IMG/VR virus record: IMGVR_UViG_3300007512_001568
Span: 1 to 42,147 of that record
DNA: 42,147 bases
Source of the DNA: a virus
Direction: 5' to 3' (one strand)
Shown: positions 13,160-19,749 of the stretch, one piece after another
Numbering within the stretch: position 1 is the first letter of the stretch
Layout of the letters: every line of letters begins with the position of its first letter
Notes under the pieces: generated by a model
Seen by the model: the letters and a program-made list of their open reading frames with translations, nothing else
What the model was told of the DNA's origin: nothing
Database searches by the model: none
Made by a program: the position numbers and the translations under genes

Positions 13160-13789
13160 ATGAACATGACTATTAAACTTGCACAAGAAAGGGTTGGCTC
13201 ATTGAGCAGCCCATCAAAGATGCCCGGCTACGGGTACAGTACGCCAGCCGAAGATTGTATCACAGGCTCCAAGCTGGCCGAGGTCGTTAATTCAATTTGT
13301 TCTTTTTGCTACGCTCGAAAGGGCCGCTATGTTTTCTCTAATGTGAAGAAGGCCATGAAAAAGCGATTGAAAGCCCTTCAACGCCTCGACTGGGTTGACA
13401 TGATGGTTTTCCTCATTGGTAAAAAAGAAAAGAGCGGCTTTTTTCGCTGGCACGACAGCGGCGATATTCAAGGCATTTGGCATTTAGAAAAGATTGCCGA
13501 AGTTGCAAGGCGATTGCCCCATATTCAATTCTGGCTGCCAACCCGTGAGTACCGCATAGTGCGCGAATGGATGGAGCTAGGACGCAAGCCTGATAACCTA
13601 ACTATTCGGTTGTCTGCTTACATGATGGACGGCAAGCCGCCCGTGATCGCAAAGGCTCTTGGTTTACCGACCAGCGGCGTATCAAATGACAGTTTTTCCT
13701 GTCCTGCGCCAAGCCAAGGCAATGAGTGCAAAGACTGCCGAGCCTGTTGGGATGAAACGGTCGAAAATATCAACTACAAAAAACATTGA
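13160..13789 (+). CDS. Phage gp88-family protein
   Basis: 209 residues. The pattern KMPGYGYSTPAEDC, then SICSFCYARKGRYVFSNV and FFRWHDSGDIQ, FWLPTREY and SCPAPSQGNECKDCRACW matches the gene product 88 family first named in mycobacteriophages and found in many phages. Conserved Cys pairs (CSFC, CKDCRAC) suggest a metal centre, possibly iron-sulfur. No activity is established for the family. The start is set by promoter P15; an upstream GTG/TTG would lie in the promoter itself. Confidence 0.85.
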   Translation: MNMTIKLAQERVGSLSSPSKMPGYGYSTPAEDCITGSKLAEVVNSICSFCYARKGRYVFSNVKKAMKKRLKALQRLDWVDMMVFLIGKKEKSGFFRWHDSGDIQGIWHLEKIAEVARRLPHIQFWLPTREYRIVREWMELGRKPDNLTIRLSAYMMDGKPPVIAKALGLPTSGVSNDSFSCPAPSQGNECKDCRACWDETVENINYKKH

Positions 13790-13814
13790 CAATCGAATAA
13801 GCTTGCTGTATCAT
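13786..13814 (+). promoter_or_regulatory. Early sigma70 promoter P16 of a micro-gene
   Basis: TTGACA (13786-13791) overlaps the stop codon of the gp88-family gene; 17 bp; TATCAT (13809-13814). Only six bases separate the -10 from the ATG at 13821, so the transcript should begin at or next to the start codon. Confidence 0.8.
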
Positions 13815-13820
13815 AATAGA

Positions 13821-13892
13821 ATGAGTGCCGTACTAATTTTGTTGTTGGTGTTTACGATTTACTGGTGGAATCAATATTCAAAAAGAGATTGA
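13821..13892 (+). CDS. Single-pass membrane micro-protein (23 aa)
   Basis: MSAVLILLLVFTIYWW followed by NQYSKRD: one short transmembrane helix with two Trp at the interface and a charged tail, predicted N-out/C-in. It has its own strong promoter with zero leader and is followed at once by another promoter, so it forms a single-gene unit. A dedicated promoter is unusual for a 23-residue gene and argues that it is real. It might disturb or regulate the host membrane. Confidence 0.55.
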   Translation: MSAVLILLLVFTIYWWNQYSKRD

Positions 13893-13901
13893 AGAAAAGA
13901 C

Positions 13902-13930
13902 TTGACTTTAGTGCTAAAATATGCAATAAT
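13902..13930 (+). promoter_or_regulatory. Early sigma70 promoter P17 with structured leader
   Basis: TTGACT (13902-13907), 17 bp ending in TGC, AATAAT (13925-13930). Unlike the others it is followed by a leader of about 40 nt with a GCTGCT/AGCAGC hairpin (13940-13957) before the ATG at 13976. Confidence 0.7.
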
Positions 13931-13975
13931 ACTCTCATCGCTGCTAGGGAAAGCAGCAACTAAAAACTAAAACAA

Positions 13976-14407
13976 ATGTTTGGCGAAAAAATAAACTATA
14001 CTCGGCAGGTTCTCAGCGAGAACGACTGGATAATCGGCATGGAAGGTGATAACCGCGAGGAAATCACCGCACGCTTCAACGCATTCTGGAACTGGATGGC
14101 AACCAACGGTGAGCTAGACTGGCGCACCGACAAGCTCGCCGTGTTCTGGACTGACGAAAAACGATTCAACAAGGCCGTTCTGGACATATACAGGAACCGC
14201 CTCCGACAGGATTTAGGCGATGACCTAAAGGGAGTCAAGAATGGCGCAGACTTCTTGGCCATAGACGAAGCCAAGCAATTCGTCGAGTCAATTCAGGACA
14301 CGACCGAACTGTTCACGCACAAGATGCGAACGGTGGAGCTTGACCCATACGAAGAACTGCAGATTTCAGCCGAAGACCTCAGCGACTGGGACGCCGTAAA
14401 GGCGTGA
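13976..14407 (+). CDS. Hypothetical early protein (143 aa)
   Basis: MFGEKINYTRQVLSENDWII; soluble, acidic and largely helical, with Trp-rich segments (FNAFWNWMATNGELDW) and an acidic end. It is the last plus-strand gene of the early module and the only one with a structured leader. No family is recognised. Confidence 0.7.
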   Translation: MFGEKINYTRQVLSENDWIIGMEGDNREEITARFNAFWNWMATNGELDWRTDKLAVFWTDEKRFNKAVLDIYRNRLRQDLGDDLKGVKNGADFLAIDEAKQFVESIQDTTELFTHKMRTVELDPYEELQISAEDLSDWDAVKA

Positions 14408-14513
14408 TGCTTTTCTGAACCCGTCCGGGTGCAGTGGCCATGGTGATCAGGGAGATCCTGATACAGGTGGATCGGTTCAGCCTCCTCATGAAACAGCCGC
14501 ACGTGCCCGGAAT
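14408..14513 (+). ncRNA. Structured 3' region, possible processed RNA
   Basis: About 105 bp between a stop codon and a strong terminator. CCGGGTGC (14424-14431) can pair with GCACGTGCCCGG (14499-14510) to close a domain that contains an ATCAGG/CCTGAT hairpin (14445-14460). This ordered folding is more than a 3' UTR needs; it could be a small RNA released from the P17 transcript. Confidence 0.35.
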
Positions 14514-14514
14514 A

Positions 14515-14548
14515 CGAGGGGGGAGCTCTTCCCCCCTCGCTTTTTTTT
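14515..14548 (+). terminator. Strong Rho-independent terminator of the early module
   Basis: CGAGGGGGGA (14515-14524) pairs perfectly with TCCCCCCTCG (14530-14539), followed by C and eight T. It ends rightward early transcription. Confidence 0.95.
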
Positions 14549-14553
14549 ACCTG

Positions 14554-14627
14554 TAAGTCTTTGGTAATCAGTAAGTTACGGCGGCGGCCTCCCCCCCGCG
14601 CGTAAGTCTCTGAGTACCAATGAGTTA
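14554..14627 (+). repeat. 74-bp double-palindrome element, copy 8
   Basis: Units 14554-14578 and 14603-14627, spacer exactly 24 bp. This copy is the exception in position: it lies between the two convergent terminators and has no promoter next to it. Confidence 0.9.
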
Positions 14628-14670
14628 CGCCTCCCATTTCATGAGAGGCGTGTCAAGCTTTTATTTGAGG

Positions 14671-14693
14671 GGAGGTGGGGAAGCCCCCACCTC
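14671..14693 (-). terminator. Terminator of the DUF932 gene
   Basis: GGAGGTGGGG pairs with CCCCACCTCC around a short AAGC-type loop; on the minus strand it follows the stop at 14704 and faces the plus-strand terminator. The T run is poor, so it may act partly as a barrier. Confidence 0.6.
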
Positions 14694-14703
14694 CCTCCTA
14701 CCA

Positions 14704-15591
14704 TTACGATGCTACTAGCACATCGTCCGACTTGACTACTGGCTTGCGAGTGAGCTTGCCGAAGAACGTCTTGTCCTTTGCTGCCTTGGTCAACTTCTTG
14801 AGAACAGTCTCGCTGACCTTGCTCGCGTACTCGTAACGGTCATTCTGAACAGCCGCACGATTCTTACCGCTCGACAAATGCTGAGTGGTCGCGTTGTACA
14901 AGTTGTACAGATTGCGAGCCTCGTCCTCTTTGTAAGTAGGATTGAACCAGATTTTGGTAATCTCCTCACGCAGAGAGTTGCTCAACACCTTTGAATCACG
15001 AAGATTCTTGAGAATATAATCTCCGATGGTGTTGTCAATCTTGGTCTCAGCCAATAGAGCATAGTCCTCGCCGATTGTCTCGAACGCTGTCACCGCAGAG
15101 TCAATAGCCCTAGACACTCCACTCAAGTCTAGCTTGCTGGAATGCTTTTGGTTGAAGCTATACGTCGAGCGTAAAGCCTTCATACCATTAGTGCATATCT
15201 GACGCAACGCTGCCAAGTCCAAACCCGCAAAGCAGGAACGGTCATAGGAATTGCGTCCTGTGATACGCATACCAACGGTATCACCTACGCCCGGAATGAC
15301 TATATTCTTTCCGGGTAGGTCATACGTTGCGTACATGGTAGCACCATCGCGTGCCACCTTAACATCCTTGGTATAGTCCAAACCTTTGTCAGTTAAAACT
15401 GACTCGATTGAATTAACCAATGTAGAGTTTAGCAACAAGCCATACTTGTCACTCGTTACACCTAGCACTTGGCCGGTGTCTGTCCTGCGCGTTCCCCAGA
15501 AGCCAGCATCGCTGCCGTCTTGAGTCCGCAGTTGCTCCATAACTACAGGGAAATCGTAGTTACCGCTCGTTGGTCTAGTAGTTCTTGCCAT
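14704..15591 (-). CDS. DUF932 phage/plasmid protein
   Basis: 295 residues. GFWGTRRTDTGQVLGVTSDK, YGLLLNST, VKVARDGATMYATYDLPG and SFAGLDLAALRQICTNGMKA-like segments follow the order of the DUF932 family (TIGR03299-like), common in large phages and plasmids. The family has no settled activity; links to DNA recombination or anti-restriction have been suggested. The start is set by its own promoter 11 bases upstream. It heads a string of single-gene minus-strand units. Confidence 0.85.
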   Translation of the reverse strand: MARTTRPTSGNYDFPVVMEQLRTQDGSDAGFWGTRRTDTGQVLGVTSDKYGLLLNSTLVNSIESVLTDKGLDYTKDVKVARDGATMYATYDLPGKNIVIPGVGDTVGMRITGRNSYDRSCFAGLDLAALRQICTNGMKALRSTYSFNQKHSSKLDLSGVSRAIDSAVTAFETIGEDYALLAETKIDNTIGDYILKNLRDSKVLSNSLREEITKIWFNPTYKEDEARNLYNLYNATTQHLSSGKNRAAVQNDRYEYASKVSETVLKKLTKAAKDKTFFGKLTRKPVVKSDDVLVAS

Positions 15592-15602
15592 AACGTCTTT
15601 TT

Positions 15603-15631
15603 ATCTTAACACTTACTGTTTTGAAAGTCAA
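15603..15631 (-). promoter_or_regulatory. Sigma70 promoter of the DUF932 gene, overlapping a stop codon
   Basis: Minus strand TTGACT (15626-15631), 17 bp, TAAGAT (15603-15608), ATG 11 bases downstream. The TGA of the upstream gene (15628-15630) is part of the -35. Confidence 0.85.
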
Positions 15632-15873
15632 GCCCAAAGTTGAGCCCAGCCTTCTGGACTGTAACCACTGGCGACAAACTCTCTGTCGTCAGCATTCAAC
15701 GACTTCAAAGCAACCTGAAGCAGCTCTCCCTGATTCAGATCCCATAATTCATGGCCGGGTATCGTAACACTGTAAGGTTTACCTGTCTTTTTACAGGGGC
15801 CTGTAAAGGTGTACGTATGCTCTGGCTCGTAAGCCTCTGTGTAGGTGCAATTGGTATGTATATAACGTCCCAT
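15628..15873 (-). CDS. Hypothetical protein (81 aa)
   Basis: MGRYIHTNCTYTEAYEPEHT, with FTGPCKKTGKPYSVTIPG and DREFVASGYSPEGWAQLWA. The two Cys and GKPYSVTIPG look like a small beta domain; a similar PYSVxVPG segment occurs in short phage proteins of unknown role. Own promoter ten bases upstream; stop codon inside the next promoter. Confidence 0.7.
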   Translation of the reverse strand: MGRYIHTNCTYTEAYEPEHTYTFTGPCKKTGKPYSVTIPGHELWDLNQGELLQVALKSLNADDREFVASGYSPEGWAQLWA

Positions 15874-15883
15874 AACTTAAATG

Positions 15884-15912
15884 AGTATAACACAAACTGC
15901 CCTCAATGTCAA
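15884..15912 (-). promoter_or_regulatory. Sigma70 promoter, near consensus
   Basis: Minus strand TTGACA (15907-15912), 17 bp, TATACT (15884-15889), ATG ten bases downstream at 15873. Repeat copy 9 ends 18 bp upstream of this -35. Confidence 0.9.
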
Positions 15913-15930
15913 CCCTAAAAAGTAACACGA

Positions 15931-16004
15931 TAAGTCATTGAGTATCAAGGACTTAAGGCGCGGGGGGAGGTGCGCGCCGTAACTCATTGACTGTCAGTGA
16001 CTTA
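15931..16004 (-). repeat. 74-bp double-palindrome element, copy 9 (inverted)
   Basis: Units 15931-15955 and 15980-16004, spacer exactly 24 bp. Its C-rich strand is the minus strand, so the element has turned round together with its promoter. It lies 18 bp upstream of the -35 at 15907-15912, the same distance as copy 7. The remaining gap 16005-16080 is AT-rich without visible features. Confidence 0.9.
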
Positions 16005-16080
16005 TAAACCTTAAAATCTTATGATATAATCGAAAAGCCCTTTATTTGCCTTATTTGCGAAAAATGGGGAAAATGGGCGA

Positions 16081-16109
16081 AAAAAAATACCCCCGCCGAA
16101 GCGGGGGTA
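16081..16109 (-). terminator. Rho-independent terminator with UUCG loop
   Basis: Minus strand: TACCCCCGC, loop TTCG, GCGGGGGTA, then eight to nine T. It ends the unit of the gene at 16236-16430. Between them (16110-16235) there is only a possible 11-codon frame with GGAGA upstream, not called. Confidence 0.9.
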
Positions 16110-16235
16110 AGTGAATGAACTATCTCAACTACTACTGAGGGGGGAAAGAGGGGGAGAACTCCGGTGTTTCACTAGGGTAACCTACAAACCCCGTCCGCGC
16201 ATCTCGCGCAGCACCATGCCGAAGTCTCCTATCCG

Positions 16236-16430
16236 CTAACTACGGCGTTTCGTAGTGCGGCGAGCGGCCTTTGGGCCGTTCATTGAAGCGGCGAATGCCG
16301 CCTTATCAACCGTCTCGTATGAGTGAGAGTGTTGATTGATCTTGACCAACTGTTCAGCGGTCACAACTTTCAGGTCTCCGCCGGTCTGGCGTTGAACCTC
16401 CAACCGATATGTATGATTACGCATACCCAT
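16236..16430 (-). CDS. Small basic hypothetical protein (64 aa)
   Basis: MGMRNHTYRLEVQRQTGGDL, ending in a basic Ala/Arg tail (MNGPKAARRTTKRRS). The promoter at 16481-16509 leaves an untypically long leader of about 45-50 nt containing a T-tract, so this gene may be controlled at the RNA level. No family is recognised. Confidence 0.65.
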   Translation of the reverse strand: MGMRNHTYRLEVQRQTGGDLKVVTAEQLVKINQHSHSYETVDKAAFAASMNGPKAARRTTKRRS

Positions 16431-16480
16431 AATTTATTCGTCTGTTTTTTTTGTCTGGGCCGTTCCCTGACTACTTCTTA

Positions 16481-16509
16481 ATCTTATCACTAACTGCCGC
16501 GAAAGTCAA
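16481..16509 (-). promoter_or_regulatory. Sigma70 promoter overlapping the RuvB-like stop codon
   Basis: Minus strand TTGACT (16504-16509), 17 bp, TAAGAT (16481-16486). The TGA at 16506-16508 is the stop codon of the RuvB-like gene. Confidence 0.8.
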
Positions 16510-17435
16510 GCAATTAATTTCAAATAATCCAAACCTTTTGCTGTTATGTTTCTTCCAGCGGTTGTTATCTCCATTAAGCTATGCTTTTGCAAGTAAATTT
16601 CAAAATCTCTTTGAATTGCTGCTTTGCTGATACCAGTTTTTGCAGACAAATTAGTAAGACTACAATCTTTGTGATCTTTTAATATGTTTAGCAACTGGAT
16701 TTCAGTAACATTTAAACCAAGTGGAAAGATGTTTAATATCCTACTCAATTCTTTCCAATGAGTTGAATTAAATCTTTTAACTTTTTTCTGGCCACAATAA
16801 GACACAATTTTATGAGCCATTTTTTGTGCTGCTCGCGCATTGCCCCGCAATACAGATGCAATATCTTGTAATGTTTTTGGATCAATGTCTATGTCGAGGT
16901 TCAGAGCAACTATCTGCCCCATCTCCTCAATAGAGTATTCCTCAAGGTCAACACGCTCCAGCCTGTCCATCAAGGCATGGAATACGGATTGAGTTTCGGT
17001 TGTGGCGAACATGAACGATAGCCGACTAAAATCAAAGTCAACTGTATAATCCTCGAAAGAGAATGATGTCATGTTTTCGGAGTTAGGATTGAGGATGGTC
17101 AGCATAGCCATCGAAACATCCTTGGGAATCTCGCTTGCCTCATCAAAGAGGATGGTAGCGTCCCTGTCCTGCATCAACGGAATAACCAACTGATTAAAGA
17201 ACTGCTTTACATTCTTAATCGTAGAACAGTTAATCTCAAAGTACCGTTTGGCATCGTCAATACTTTTAAGTGTACGCGCAACTGCCTTCGCCATCGTTGT
17301 CTTGCCGCAACCCTTGGGCGCGACAAACATGAGGTGAGGCATAACCGAGGTAGCCTTGAACCCTCCAATATGGAAATCCAGTACGCGCTTCGCGCTTTCT
17401 TGCCCGATTATGTCGGGGAATGTAGTCGTATCCAT
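16506..17435 (-). CDS. RuvB-like AAA+ ATPase
   Basis: 309 residues, close to RuvB length. Walker A is APKGCGKTT (39-47), Walker B ILFDEA (95-100), sensor 1 MFATTE (about 127-132), an arginine-finger region LMDRLERVDLEEYS, and a C-terminal winged helix (GLNVTEIQLLNIL...GISKAAIQRDFE...ITAKGLDYL). This is the layout of the Holliday-junction branch-migration motor RuvB. No RuvA is visible nearby, so it may work with host RuvA or drive another remodelling step in phage DNA replication. The ATG lies six bases after its -10. Confidence 0.8.
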   Translation of the reverse strand: MDTTTFPDIIGQESAKRVLDFHIGGFKATSVMPHLMFVAPKGCGKTTMAKAVARTLKSIDDAKRYFEINCSTIKNVKQFFNQLVIPLMQDRDATILFDEASEIPKDVSMAMLTILNPNSENMTSFSFEDYTVDFDFSRLSFMFATTETQSVFHALMDRLERVDLEEYSIEEMGQIVALNLDIDIDPKTLQDIASVLRGNARAAQKMAHKIVSYCGQKKVKRFNSTHWKELSRILNIFPLGLNVTEIQLLNILKDHKDCSLTNLSAKTGISKAAIQRDFEIYLQKHSLMEITTAGRNITAKGLDYLKLIA

Positions 17436-17441
17436 CAGTCT

Positions 17442-17470
17442 ATCTTAACAGTTACTTGATTAAAAGTCAA
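17442..17470 (-). promoter_or_regulatory. Leaderless sigma70 promoter of the RuvB-like gene
   Basis: Minus strand TTGACT (17465-17470), 17 bp, TAAGAT (17442-17447), ATG only six bases further. The -35 lies within the last codons of the upstream gene. Confidence 0.85.
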
Positions 17471-17726
17471 TACTTTTTACTGCTACCTTGCTTTCTTCTT
17501 CAAGGGCAGTCTCTTTCACTTCAACTGGCGCGGCGGCAGACACATTCGCATAATTAGATATGATACGATTGCCTGTCTGAAGTCCGAGTTGCTCGGCGTA
17601 CTTCCTTCCAACCATAACGATAGCGTCCTCGCGCAAGACACGGTTAAGCTCTCGTAGGTTGACTTCGATGAGGCTTGTCGCGCCTTTAGTGCGGCCCGAT
17701 CCTTTCTTTCTAGTCATCGTTGACAT
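17460..17726 (-). CDS. Hypothetical protein (88 aa)
   Basis: MSTMTRKKGSGRTKGATSLI: a basic N-terminus, then VNLRELNRVLREDAIVMVGRK, and an acidic tail. The pattern resembles small phage DNA-binding proteins with an AT-hook-like GRTKG start, but I cannot assign a family. A longer frame up to 17774 would run through the promoter; the ATG at 17726 is exactly six bases after the -10. Confidence 0.65.
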   Translation of the reverse strand: MSTMTRKKGSGRTKGATSLIEVNLRELNRVLREDAIVMVGRKYAEQLGLQTGNRIISNYANVSAAAPVEVKETALEEESKVAVKSIDF

Positions 17727-17732
17727 ATACAT

Positions 17733-17761
17733 ATAATAGCACAAGCTGAAGCACTTGTCAA
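17733..17761 (-). promoter_or_regulatory. Leaderless sigma70 promoter
   Basis: Minus strand TTGACA (17756-17761), 17 bp ending in TGC, TATTAT (17733-17738), ATG six bases downstream at 17726. Confidence 0.85.
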
Positions 17762-17774
17762 CATAAAAAAACAT

Positions 17775-18142
17775 TTAAATGAATAAATAAATTTAATTAA
17801 AAAGATGATTGATTTGACTATGTTTGAGATTGCTTGACTTATTTTAATTTATTTTAAAATTTTTTAATAAAAGAATGATGTTATTAGATTTCTTTTAAAA
17901 GTGTCACATTATAGGCGGCGGCTATAATATTTGACTATATTTAAATCACATTTATTAGTTAATATTACGCCGAAAATCATTCACAAATACGACTACAAAA
18001 AAATAAATAAAAAAATTTATTTAAATTTAATTAAAAATTGTATGTTGTTTTGTTTGTTAGTTGTTATATTTGCATAATAATATTTCGGGCCAATTCATTC
18101 ACAAATATGATTAAGTATTTCGCCGCGATTCATTCACAAATA
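17775..18142. other. AT-rich non-coding region with 30-bp direct repeats (possible origin)
   Basis: Very AT-rich DNA without genes. Three related 30-bp copies sharing ATTCATTCACAAATATG lie at 17963-17992, 18081-18110 and 18116-18145; the last ends on the tRNA-Cys CCA. A second motif, GGCGGCTATA followed by TTTG, occurs at 17917-17933 and again at 18347-18360. Iteron-like repeats in an AT-rich gap are typical of replication origins or control regions, which is inference. Confidence 0.45.
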
Positions 18143-18145
18143 TGG
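17963..18145 (+). repeat. Three 30-bp direct repeats (ATTCATTCACAAATATG core)
   Basis: Copies 17963-17992, 18081-18110 and 18116-18145 share TATT(T/A)CG at the left and the 17-bp core at the right. Copies 2 and 3 are separated by five bases. The first copy differs by a few bases. Confidence 0.8.
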
Positions 18146-18217
18146 ACGCGAGGGTCGGAATCGAACCGACGAGTAAGAGTTTTGCAGACTCCCGCCTTAC
18201 CACTTGGCTACCCCGCG
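18143..18217 (-). tRNA. tRNA-Cys (anticodon GCA)
   Basis: Minus strand cloverleaf: acceptor CGCGGGG/CCTCGCG (one G-T), D arm GCC...GGC, anticodon arm GGAGT-CTGCAAA-ACTCT, T arm GTCGG-TTCGATT-CCGAC, and an encoded CCA. Cysteine fits the many Cys-rich small proteins of this phage, though this link is speculative. Confidence 0.95.
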
Positions 18218-18635
18218 CCAAAATAATAAAATAATAATATAAATAAAAATAATTTAATATATTTGCTTATATGTTGAGTAGTATTAAATAGAGTAATAGA
18301 TAAAGGAGAAAAAGTATTAAATTAAATTTTTAAATTTTTTTAAATCGGCGGCTATATTTGCAATTATATCTTTGCGATACAACCAATCTAATTTAATTAA
18401 ACTTAAATAAATTTAAATATAAATGTTTATATGTATTGTTCTTCATGTTCATAATATGTAATGTTTAACCTTCTGTATGTGTGAACACATAGTAGCTAAT
18501 TGCTATAAGTATTAAAAGAAATATAATCAAATTGTATTCTGTATGTAATATGTGACAAAGTAAAGGGTTCATATATCAATAAGTAGTAAATCGTTGCGTA
18601 TCAGTATATTAGTATATCAAGGACTGTAACAGAAG
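18218..18635. other. AT-rich non-coding region
   Basis: 418 bp with no gene. It holds the second GGCGGCTATA motif (18347-18360) and a perfect inverted repeat TATGTGT-GA-ACACATA (18476-18491). At 18587-18611 is a 25-bp stretch starting TAAATCGTTG and ending ATTA that weakly matches one palindrome unit of the 74-bp element. Confidence 0.4.
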
Positions 18636-18914
18636 TCAAGATGTATTCCTTTGTGCTTTGCTTTTTAGTTTATGCTTTCTAGGCTTCGTATTTGCCTTCT
18701 GAGCCACTTTCTCAGCCTTGCCTTGTCCTGACTCCTTCTGCTTTAATAGCCGCGCCTCGGCTCGTTTCTGAGCCAGTTTCCATCTACGCTTGGTACGCTC
18801 TGGAATCTCATCAAGTTGCTCTGCCATTATATCGGCAACCTGAGTCATCCGATTGAGCATCTTCTCGTCCTCTGCATTGAGGATGGACTCTCGTATTGCT
18901 ACAATCTGTTTCAT
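18636..18914 (-). CDS. Basic helical hypothetical protein (92 aa)
   Basis: MKQIVAIRESILNAEDEKML, a long charged helix (DEIPERTKRRWKLAQKRAEA) and a Lys-rich tail (NTKPRKHKLKSKAQRNTS). It probably binds nucleic acid. It overlaps the preceding gene by four bases (ATGA) and is the last of the 18.6-20.5 kb transcript. Confidence 0.65.
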   Translation of the reverse strand: MKQIVAIRESILNAEDEKMLNRMTQVADIMAEQLDEIPERTKRRWKLAQKRAEARLLKQKESGQGKAEKVAQKANTKPRKHKLKSKAQRNTS

Positions 18915-19111
18915 TCGGTAATTCGTTTAATGTCTGGTTCGTCAGTTGAATCGACTCTGTATCCAGTAAGTGTTTCAAGTACCCTGCAAATCGTCGTGTG
19001 CGATTGATTGCTTGCTATCTCATCGAGGATATATTCTCGGATAGTTTCGAGTGGTATATCTACCGAGCCGCCCGATGAGAGTTGATATTCAAGTAATGTT
19101 TTTAATGACAT
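18911..19111 (-). CDS. Hypothetical protein (66 aa)
   Basis: MSLKTLLEYQLSSGGSVDIP followed by a helical region (EYILDEIASNQSHTTICRVL) that could form a small helix-turn-helix. No family is assigned. Coupled to the next gene by ATGA. Confidence 0.65.
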   Translation of the reverse strand: MSLKTLLEYQLSSGGSVDIPLETIREYILDEIASNQSHTTICRVLETLTGYRVDSTDEPDIKRITE

Positions 19112-19133
19112 AAATAAATTTAATTAAATTTTT

Positions 19134-19328
19134 TTAAAAAAGTTCTTTTGGTATGTTCAAGTTGATTTCTGGTACATTTTTAATCAACCACTCTCGCCTA
19201 TTATCGTAATCTTTTCGTAGCAAGAAGTCCATAAATACTTTCTTGACTGCCGCATTAGGCACATTCACGATGACTTCGTTTTCCTCTTGGTTCTTGAAGT
19301 CCCAATAGATAGGTAATTTAATTTTCAT
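19134..19328 (-). CDS. Hypothetical protein (64 aa)
   Basis: MKIKLPIYWDFKNQEENEVI and an N-terminal beta, C-terminal helical pattern with basic centre (LLRKDYDNRREWLIKN). The ATG overlaps the end of the lipoprotein gene by 11 bp. Function unknown. Confidence 0.65.
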   Translation of the reverse strand: MKIKLPIYWDFKNQEENEVIVNVPNAAVKKVFMDFLLRKDYDNRREWLIKNVPEINLNIPKELF

Positions 19329-19488
19329 TCTTGACTATATGGTAAGTAGGTTCGTTTCCCATTCTTGCTACCCTCTCAATCTCGTCTAGGTAAGACATGA
19401 GTTGGTTTAAAGTCGAGAACGAATAATATGAACAACCAAGCACTACTGCTAAAGATATAATTGTTAGTATTGTTTTTATCTTCTTCAT
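19318..19488 (-). CDS. Small lipoprotein (56 aa)
   Basis: MKKIKTILTIISLAVVLGCS: basic start, hydrophobic core and lipobox VLGC with Cys19, then a 37-residue mature part. It should be a lipoprotein of the inner or outer membrane. Outer spanins of phages are small lipoproteins too, but the Pro-rich character of Rz1 is missing and no inner spanin is adjacent. ATGA overlap with the gene before confirms the start. Confidence 0.7.
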   Translation of the reverse strand: MKKIKTILTIISLAVVLGCSYYSFSTLNQLMSYLDEIERVARMGNEPTYHIVKNEN

Positions 19489-19748
19489 TTTTTAAGGCTC
19501 TTGTAATTCTTTGCTAGTATATTGTTATGGACAACATCCATATCTTGCTGAAAATTTTGAGCAGTTGCTTCGTTGGCAAATTGAGTGTCTTGGTCAGGCT
19601 TGCCTATGAAATAATCCTCAATGTTGCTCTGGTGATAACCTACCGCTGCTGCTAAACGCATGAGTAAGTCTCGAAATTCAGAGATATGCAAGTCAGGGCA
19701 AGTCTCGAAAGAGATGGTTTCTTCTCCCCTTTCGACCGTTATGGTCAT
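19485..19748 (-). CDS. Hypothetical protein (87 aa)
   Basis: MTITVERGEETISFETCPDL, then a helical domain (RDLLMRLAAAVGYHQSNIED). The ATG at 19748 comes one base after the preceding stop; a longer form from 19781 would overlap that gene by 32 bp in another frame. Resembles small soluble phage proteins of unknown role. Confidence 0.65.
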   Translation of the reverse strand: MTITVERGEETISFETCPDLHISEFRDLLMRLAAAVGYHQSNIEDYFIGKPDQDTQFANEATAQNFQQDMDVVHNNILAKNYKSLKK

Positions 19749-19749
19749 T

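Noticed and set aside
7095-16004. The nine repeats as a CRISPR array
   Set aside because: Copies are hundreds to thousands of bases apart with genes between them, and the inner spacer is not unique foreign-type sequence.
16005-16080. A plus-strand promoter with TGATATAAT (about 16020) feeding a short RNA
   Set aside because: No -35 at proper distance, and the hairpin at 16088-16109 has its T run only on the minus strand.
16165-16200. An 11-codon frame with GGAGA upstream on the minus strand, 3' of the gene at 16236-16430
   Set aside because: Too short to judge and without any family resemblance; left uncalled.
14554-18217. Prophage attachment site next to the tRNA genes
   Set aside because: No integrase and no duplicated tRNA end are visible; the three tRNAs look like phage cargo.
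18587-18611. A tenth 74-bp element
   Set aside because: Only one 25-bp unit is recognisable, with several mismatches; no second unit 24 bp away and no promoter nearby.
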